DNA of 64,000 bases from Spiroplasma endosymbiont of Lonchoptera lutea. Lineage in GTDB: Bacteria > Bacillota_I > Bacilli_A > Mycoplasmatales > Nriv7. A program made the translations under genes and the position numbers. The stretch is taken from NCBI RefSeq assembly GCF_964019715.1, contig NZ_OZ026463.1, positions 744,001 through 808,000 of the forward strand. The letters run 5' to 3'. Every line of letters starts with the position of its first letter. The first letter of the stretch is position 1. The notes beneath the pieces were generated by a model. That model was not told where the DNA came from. It made no database searches and saw nothing but the letters and a program-made list of their open reading frames with translations. Shown here piece after piece: positions 57,224-64,000 of the stretch.

Positions 57224-59119
57224 ATGTATAAACTTATGTCGTGGTTAGTTATCGCTTTTATTGGTTTAATCCCTTTGGGTGCCTTCTTTGGTACAAAACA
57301 ACCACCAAAACCCAATATGGAACAATCCTTTATGAAACGACAAAAACGAGCCACTAATCCTAGTAAATGTGTTAATAGTTGTAAGTTGGAGTTTGCCAGT
57401 ATTGCTAATAGTGTTTTTTCTCGTTATAACTTAAATAGTTATTTAGAACTTGATGCTACCGATTTGAAAATACCTAATGGTTTTGATAAACAATTTTCTG
57501 ATGGTCGTTTTATTAAAAAAACTGTTTTTTATTTGTTTATTGAAAATAATAGTGTTATTTATAATGAAATTAATAACTTTTATCGTAAAAATGGTACTTT
57601 TAAATCTGCATCTCAAAAAGATTTTTATTTAATTGATACTTTAATTAATATTAAATTATCAGTTGAGGAAAAACTTGGAACTTATGGTGACTTAAAACTT
57701 TTTTGAATAACTTCATTCTCTGCCGAAATGCCTCCTTTGCCTGAAAAAGATAACGAACAATCATTACCTACGGAAATAACTAAAAATGATGGTGAATATC
57801 AATATAATCAGTTTCAAGATAAACTTGATTATTTAATGATACAACGCCGAGATTTTGACAAATTTAATTATAGTTACTTATATTGAGTGCCAATTTTTAA
57901 TTTTTTTGATGATAATTTTAAATATATGAGTGAAATGTCAATTAAATTAAATGGCTTTAAACAAAATAGTAAATTTAGTTTAAGTCGCAAAAATTCATAT
58001 CCTGAACCTGATATGATGGAAAAAGTTATTTTTAGAGAACTTTCCTTTTCCAGTTTTGGTGATGTTATTACTATAAAAACCGAGTATGGTAGCATTGTGG
58101 GTTATAATGAGTTCTTAGAAAATGGTAAATCGCTTTGAAAATCTGGGTCACAAACAAGTTTTGGAGGAGATTTTATTAATACCTTTTTTGGACAAGTTAA
58201 TTATTATGGTAATACCTTCTATTTTTTACGCTATGATGACAAATTAAAATTTGATTTTAAAGATTTTATGCTTCATTATCAAAAAGATTTAACTATTAAT
58301 TTTATTAATGATTTATTTAATAAAATTTATAAAGTTTTAGGTGAGTTTTTTGTACAATTCTTTTATGCCAGTTTTGATATGGATGCCTCTACTTATGTAG
58401 AATTAGATTACAAAGGGATGCAACAAATTCCTAAAAATGTTTTACAAATGGGTTTTTTCTATCGCTCCTTAATTACTTTTTATCCCAAACAATATTTAAT
58501 TAACTTTGGTTCAACAACGGAAAATAGTAAGAATATGATTTTTCGTTCCTATTTCTTTGTTAAAGATAAACAAATTGTCAATGGTTTTAATACTGGTAAA
58601 AGTTCTTATCAAATAGATTTTAATGTGTTAAAAGCATATGATAATCAATTATGAAACTCCACTAGTAATAAACTGCATTTTTATAATGCTAAAGTCGATG
58701 TAATGTATGGAATTAATATTTTTACACTGACTTTTCCACTATATAAAAAGAAAGGTGAAAGTACTGAATATCATTATTCTTTATACGATTTTAACATTTT
58801 GAATTCAACAGCTTTTATTGGTGGTGGAATAAGTGGAAATATGGATGATTTAATTCCTACGCCCAATTGTTCTTATTGAGGTTTATTTAATGCAATATCT
58901 TGTGGCATTCAGCACGCTTCTGTTAGTGTGTTAAATTGATTACTTGGTCTTTCTGGGATTAATTTTTTAATTCGCCCCGTTGCGGACATTGCCAAAACAA
59001 CGATTAATTTTACCAAAACTGCCTTTCCGGTGTTTGAAGTAATTCCGGCATTTAAATATCTTTTTGAGTTTTTAATTCCCCTAGCAATTTTACTAATAAT
59101 AATTAAAAAATTCTCTTAA
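57224..59119 (+). CDS. Plectrovirus large virion/adhesin-like protein 3
   Basis: 631 aa. Same signal region (VIAFIGLIPLGAFF, KRQKRATNPSKC), conserved body and C-terminal anchor (IIIKKFS) as adhesin 2, agreeing at roughly nine of ten residues by eye. Between LEF (residue 55) and SFSAEMP the sequence is unrelated to adhesin 2 and begins LEFASIANSVFSRYNLNSYL. So only the N-terminal domain has been exchanged. RBS AGAAAGGATAAATAAAT. Confidence 0.85.
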
Positions 59120-59175
59120 GTGTTTCTAATATTTTTATATAAAATATAATTCCTTTGAAAGGAGGATTTTTCTTT

Positions 59176-59409
59176 ATGTGAAAAAAGAGTTTAACCGTAT
59201 TAAGCCTAGTAAATGTAATGTTAGTTTCTGCTTGTAATTCTGCTAATAGTAAAATTGAAAAAAAATATAATTTAGAATTTGCTAGTACTGGTAATAGTGT
59301 TTTTTCTCGTTATAACTTAAATAGTTATTTAGAACTTGATGCTACCGATTTGAAAATACCTAATGGTTTTGATAAACAATTTTCTGATGGTCGTTTTCCT
59401 GAATTGTAA
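59176..59409 (+). pseudogene. Prophage 3 lipoprotein, truncated by ISc
   Basis: 77 codons remain. Starts MWKKSLTVLSLVNVML after AAAGGAGGATTTTTCTTT (same RBS as prophage 2), lipobox VSAC (Cys20). Residues 33-74 (59272-59397) match adhesin 3 residues 55-96 at 40 of 42 positions. The reading then runs into ISc and stops after PEL. Confidence 0.85.
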
Positions 59410-60458
59410 ATATAAATGGGACAGTTTTTTAAAATAATTGTATTAAATCTATTGGTCTTTTATAAGATAATGATTTTCTGGGTGTAGAATTAATTTGAAA
59501 TGCTATAGAATTTAAGTCTTTTTGTTTATATGAAGATAAATCAGTAGATTTTGGTAAATATCTTCTTAAAATACCATTATTGTTCTCATTTAAACCTCTT
59601 TGACAAGGTTTGCCGGCATCTGCAAAATAAATTTTAACATTACAATTTTTTTCAATTAATTTTCATTTACTAAATTCTTTACCACGATCAAAAGTAATAG
59701 TTTTAATTGTTCCTGGTATTAATTTTGAAATAAATTTTATTATACTTTGTGTAATACTTTCTGCTTTATGATTTTTAGTTTTCAAAGGAATTGTGGTTTT
59801 TGATCATATATCAGCTAAAGTAATAATAGAACTTTTATGATCTTTACCAACGATAGTATCTCCCTCTAAATGGCCAAATTCTTGTATATTTTTAATATTT
59901 GGAATGATTAAATTTCTTTCATGAATAGATTTACAATTATTAATTCTGCCCCTAGTTTCTTTTTGTTTATGAGGTTTATTTTTGCCTTTTCTCAATAAAT
60001 TTTTTTCATCAAAACCCATTCGATTTGTTTTAAACATGTTATATAAAGTTTTTGTTGAAATATTTTTTATTTTATTTTTCTTTAAAAAATCAGCAATTAT
60101 ATCAAGAGCATAATTTTTAGTAATTAACAAATGATTGATAGTATTAATTTCTGTTAAAGTTAAAATTATTAATTTTCTACCTGCATTTTGTTTATTTTTT
60201 TGAACTTGATTCAATATTTCTAATGGTAATAAGTTTTGATTTAATAATTTACAAACTCTGTGTACAGTTGATTTACTATAATCAATTGCTTTTGCTATTT
60301 TACGAATAGAAAATCCATAACTTTTATATTCTTTTATTGCTATTATTGATTCAATAGTCAGATACTTATACATTGTGCTAATTCCTTTCTTTTCTTAATT
60401 ATAGAATTAACACAATTTGTTTTTTATATAAGTGTCCTTTTTAATTTTACATTTCAGG
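59398..60458 (-). mobile_element. ISc copy 5, complete, 1061 bp
   Basis: Uninterrupted element with ends CCTGAATTGTAAATAT and CCTGAAATGTAAAATT (opposite strand). Flanks GTTTT and CAATT do not match, so there is no target duplication. It joins a phage lipoprotein to the middle of an integrase gene. Confidence 0.92.
59429..60373 (-). CDS. ISc transposase, IS30 family (copy 5)
   Basis: 314 aa, intact reference copy. Same HTH and DDE blocks as copy 4 (FGHLEGDTIVG, ITFDRGKEFSKW, RGLNENNNGILRRYL). Only one or two base differences from copy 4 are visible. Confidence 0.93.
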
Positions 60459-61149
60459 CAATTTAAAAATCGGTTTTCACGATATTGAAAATTCAAAAAT
60501 TCCGAAAAATATTAAAACCTTTTATCGCTGAATTAAATCCGACCCTCGTTGAAAAGAATTAAAACAACAAATCAAACAAACAAAACGCCATTTTAAGCGT
60601 TATGAAGTTTCTGAGATTGGTCTTTTACAAATGGATGCCAAAATCATTACCACAACAAATTTTCCGGTTGATAAAAAATATTATATTTATGATTTTATTG
60701 ACGAAATAACACGCATAGTATTTGGTTATGTTTATGATAGTTTAGGAACCAATAACGCCCTTAATGCCGTGCGTAGAGCAATGAAAGATTTCGGCGAACT
60801 TGGTATAACCATTAAACGCCTTCGTACTGATAATGCTCCTGAATTTACTACTACTAATTGAAGTAATAACAAATCATACAAAGTAAAAGAAAGGCCTTTT
60901 ACAACCTTTCTTTTGAAAAATAGAATTGTTCACGAGACGACACCAATCCGTTCTCCTCAAAGTAACGGAAAGATTGAACGATTCCATCAACATTATACCA
61001 AATTATTTTATGCTAATGAAAAAAAATTAAATCAAAACGAATTTCAACATTATTTAAACAAATATTATTACTTTTATAATTTTGAGCGTCGTCATTCATC
61101 ATTAAACAATAAAACTCCATTTCAAACATTACAAAAATTTTTAAAATAA
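60459..61149 (+). pseudogene. 5'-truncated phage DDE integrase
   Basis: 229 codons homologous to the C-terminal two thirds of 10013-11092, starting at NLKIGFHDIEN. DDE residues are all present (LLQMDAKII, RLRTDNAPEF, SPQSNGKIERFH) but the N-terminal DNA-binding part is replaced by ISc. Downstream DNA (GTAAAGTTTTGTTAGGTAGG) matches prophage 2. Confidence 0.88.
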
Positions 61150-61583
61150 TAATTTACGAAAATTTACAGGACGCGTAAAGTTTTGTTAGGTAGGAAAAGG
61201 TTTAAATAATTTTGAAAAAAAAGTAATCACAATTTAATTATCATTTTATCTAAAAAATAAGTAATAAAACAAAATATTTAATATTAACAAACATAATCTT
61301 AATAAAAGGTTATAAAAACTCACTAAAATGCTTATAAAAACAACATTAAAATAATTTTTTACAAAAAAAATCATACATAAGAAATATATACTTAATTTGC
61401 ATATTGAAATAATTTATAGTAAATGATTATTTTTTCTTTTTTTAAAAATACCTAAGAAAACTAAACGCGACCAATTTACATAATCACTTGCTAATTATTT
61501 TTAATGTGCTTAAGTAATTTTCTAATTATATCATTTCTTTTATAAAAAATGGAAATAATAAAAATATTATTTTCACAAAAAAA
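61150..61583. other. Non-coding region, phage end and AT-rich DNA
   Basis: The first about 50 bp repeat the end of prophage 2 (GGACGC.TAAAGTTTTGTTAGG). The rest is very AT-rich with no frame, strong hairpin or RNA gene that I can support. Confidence 0.6.
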
Positions 61584-62197
61584 TTAATTATAAAATTTAA
61601 TTCCAAAACCTAACCCAGCCCAAACTCTTCCGCCAGAAAAAGAATTTCAACTATTTTTCGCACTAAAAGTAAAAGGAATTCTTAAATAATAATGATTATT
61701 TTTTCAATAAAATAATAAACCAAATTTTATATTTCCTTCAAACGAAGCTAATCCCTGTTCATCCTTAACTCTAATTAAGTCTTGTTGTTGATCATATTGA
61801 ATTTGTCCTAAAGCAGGAAATAGTGACCCAGTATCAATAATAATATCATGAAAATTATTATTTCTTTCATTAAAAAAATCTTTAATACTTTTTCCATAAT
61901 AAGGAGTATTCCCTCAACTTATTTTTGTATATAAATTTGAATCATCACCAATAAAATCAATTTTATTATAACTAAGTGGATTAATATCTACAAGATCAAT
62001 TTCTCCAGATATATTAGAATTATTTAGTTCAGATACTCACGAAGTTGTAAAAATTAAGGGTTTTTTATCTTTTTTATGATAAAAAATTTTTTGTGTATTA
62101 TTAAAATACTATTCATTATTATTTTTATTTAAATCTCTTCCTTGTCTTATGTTACAATTTTGAAAATAATTTGATAATGAACTATGAAATATATTTA
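61584..62197 (-). pseudogene. Degraded gene of unknown family
   Basis: A 175-codon open stretch (61584-62108) ends SGGRVWAGLGFGIKFYN and contains SGEIDLVDINPLSYNKIDFI; it is preceded in frame by a TAG (62109-62111) and a further open stretch with RQGRDLNKNNNE. No start codon with an RBS is seen, and an IS-derived palindrome cuts its upstream side. The aromatic, beta-type pattern would fit a secreted or surface protein. I do not recognise the family. Confidence 0.55.
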
Positions 62198-62200
62198 TAT

Positions 62201-62236
62201 GCTGAATTATACTTGTAAGTGCAAGTATAATTCAGC
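62201..62236. repeat. 36-bp palindrome made of ISb terminal sequence
   Basis: GCTGAATTATACTTG, a 5-base centre, then the inverted copy. The first 27 bases equal the end of ISb (the rc of 21893-21919), followed by the same terminus inverted. No transposase is attached. Confidence 0.85.
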
Positions 62237-62312
62237 TAGTAATAAAAATTTATTTAACAATCAACATCCTTTCTACCAAAAAAAACAATCTATAATCTTT
62301 TTGCCCTGGAAT

Positions 62313-62612
62313 TTAATTATAAACTGTTTTTAAAAACTTCCTTATAATTTTGTCGTTATTTATAAAAATTTTAAATAAAAAAATAAATCCATCCCTTTTA
62401 AAAAAACTTCTTGTGCTTGTCATAAGTCTGTGGTATATTACAAAACTTTCTTCAATTTGTAAATAGCCATTATTACTTTTACTCCGATTAGTAACTCGTC
62501 AACTAAAATCAGTATTAATTGCTTGCAAAGATTGGTTTAACATCGTAATACTAGAAACACTTAACAGAGTTGTTGAATACAATAGTAAAAATTCCCTAAA
62601 AATACATACCAC
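62313..62612 (-). CDS. Hypothetical small protein, possibly a gene remnant
   Basis: 99 codons from a GTG. Residues 5-25 are hydrophobic (REFLLLYSTTLLSVSSITML) and could be a signal or type IV pilin-like anchor, followed by SLQAINTDFSWRVTNRSKS and a Lys/Phe-rich end. RBS and start are poor, so this may be the N-terminal remnant of a degraded gene. Confidence 0.35.
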
Positions 62613-62643
62613 CTCTTAAATTACTAAATATTATAAATTAAAC

Positions 62644-63972
62644 TTATAATTGGTAATTTTCATATATTGGAAAATCTTTTAATAAAATACCAATTTGGTG
62701 TTTATGCTTAGCAATATTCTCTTCAGTATTACCATTTTCTTTAAGAACACTAATAATTATATTTGCTAATTGTTCAAATTCCTTTTCTTTTCAACCTCTA
62801 GTGGTCATCGCTGCTGTTCCAATTCGAATGCCACTAGTAGTCATTGGTTTTTCTTTATCAAATGGAATCATATTTTTATTACAAATAACATCAACTTGAT
62901 GCAAAATATTTTCACATTCCTGCCCCGTACGATTAAATGATGTTTTAACATCAATAATCATTAAATGATTATCAGTACCACCACTAATCAATTTAACATC
63001 ATGTTTTCTAAAAATATTTTCTAAAACTTTACAATTAGCCATAATTTGCTGTTGATATGCTTTAAATTCTGGTGTTGCCGCTTCATAAAATGCTTGTGCT
63101 TTAGCAGCAATAATATGTTCTAAAGGACCTCCTTGTTGACCTGGGAATACTGCCCGATCAATCGCTTTTGCTAATTCTTTTTTACATAAAATTGCACCGC
63201 TTCTTGGACCGCGTAATGTTTTATGTGTTGTTGTTGTTACAATATCTGCTACTAATACAGGATTTGGATGTAATCCAGCAGCAATTAAACCAGCAATATG
63301 AGCCATATCAACCATTAATAATGCTCCAACTTCATCAGCAATTTCACGAAACTTAGTAAAATCAATTGTTCTTGAATATGCACTGGCTCCCGCAACAATT
63401 AATTTTGGTTTAAGTTCTAATGCTTGTTGTCTAATTGCTTCATAATCTAATTGTTGAGTCTTTTCATCAACACCATAACCATGAAATTGATAAACAATTC
63501 CTGAGAAATTCAATTTATGTCCATGGGTTAAATGACCCCCTGCATCTAAACTCATTGCCAAAACAATATCATTCGGCTTTAAAATCGCTTGATATGCAGC
63601 AGCATTAGCTTGACTACCAGAATGCGGTTGCACATTAGCATGCTCAGCATTAAATAAAGTCTTTAATCTTTCAATCGCTAAATTTTCACTTTTATCAACA
63701 AATTCACAACCACCATAATATCTTCTTCCTGGATATCCTTCAGCATATTTATTAGTTAATATTGAACCTGCTAATCTTAATACAGGAAGCGAAACATAAT
63801 TTTCCGAAGCAATTAATTCCACATGGCGTTGTTGTCTAATAAGTTCTTCTTTAACAACTGCTTTTAGTTCGGGATCAATATCATTTGTTTTGCGATTAAT
63901 ATTTTGTATTTCTGAATCAATATCCTTTCCTTCTAAACTAATATCATTTATTTGCGTATCATCTTTAAACAT
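62644..63972 (-). CDS. glyA: Serine hydroxymethyltransferase
   Basis: 442 aa. PLP lysine in [17 protein letters not shown], early [10 protein letters not shown] and [13 protein letters not shown], and [19 protein letters not shown] near the C-terminus. It converts serine and tetrahydrofolate to glycine and methylene-THF. It has about 30 more N-terminal residues than usual ([18 protein letters not shown]…), preceded by a good RBS (GGAGATATTAAAG). One TGA Trp near the end. Confidence 0.95.
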
Positions 63973-64000
63973 CTTTAATATCTCCTAATTCAATTTTTTC

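Larger units (their letters stand above)
57072..61149 (+). mobile_element. Plectrovirus-like prophage 3, fragment
   Basis: Phage genes on the plus strand: the end of a FSQHPIF membrane protein, a complete adhesin, a lipoprotein cut by ISc, then ISc and a 5'-truncated integrase. The gene order matches the end of prophage 2. Everything upstream (Rep, ATPase, coat genes) is missing, and the left edge coincides with an ISc end. Confidence 0.8.

Overview
The window looks like chromosome from an insect-associated Spiroplasma. The evidence is a very AT-rich sequence, in-frame TGA read as tryptophan in almost every gene (genetic code 4), several plectrovirus (SpV1-type) prophage segments, a spiralin-like lipoprotein, and a small Mollicutes gene set without cell-wall genes. 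Many genes are cut into pieces if TGA is read as stop; read as Trp they are intact.

Layout. 1-2.1 kb: the 3' part of an ankyrin-repeat/OTU-protease protein that recalls the Spaid male-killing toxin architecture, followed by a strong terminator. 2.2-9.5 kb (minus): prophage 1. 10.0-19.3 kb (minus): prophage 2, with an HUH Rep, a GC-rich hairpin cluster that may be its origin, a Zot-like ATPase, small membrane or coat proteins, a large virion adhesin-like protein, a lipoprotein and a DDE integrase. 19.4-29.6 kb: host genes (cation exchanger, an XRE regulator, a MATE transporter, whiA-trxB-lgt-hprK); the XRE and MATE genes are both broken by insertion sequences. 29.7-32.9 kb: an IS in an IS in an IS, inserted at the 3' end of a spiralin-like lipoprotein gene. 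32.9-54.1 kb: housekeeping DNA: lipoprotein-uvrA-thiT behind a TPP riboswitch, coaE, uvrB-secA, ackA-pta, an IMPACT/YigZ gene, hpt, and the complete upp-atpIBEFHAGDC cluster. 54.1-61.2 kb: more nested IS copies around a third, fragmentary prophage. 61.6-64 kb: degraded lipoprotein-like remnants and glyA.

Three insertion sequences explain most of the disruption. ISa is an IS3-family element of 1212 bp, five copies, 3-bp target duplications. ISb is an IS30-family element of 1077 bp, two copies, 4-bp duplications. ISc is another IS30-family element of 1061 bp, five full or partial copies. Removing the elements and one copy of each duplication restores the interrupted frames exactly.

The most notable observation is in the prophages. 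Each of the three adhesin-like virion genes has a variable N-terminal domain of about 105-125 residues, and each is followed by a small lipoprotein gene carrying an almost identical copy of its own adhesin's variable domain. The three domain types are unrelated to each other, even though adhesins 2 and 3 are nearly the same protein elsewhere. This looks like a matched receptor-binding-domain/surface-lipoprotein pair, possibly a superinfection-exclusion module that is swapped as a cassette. Function is inferred; the sequence pairing is directly visible.
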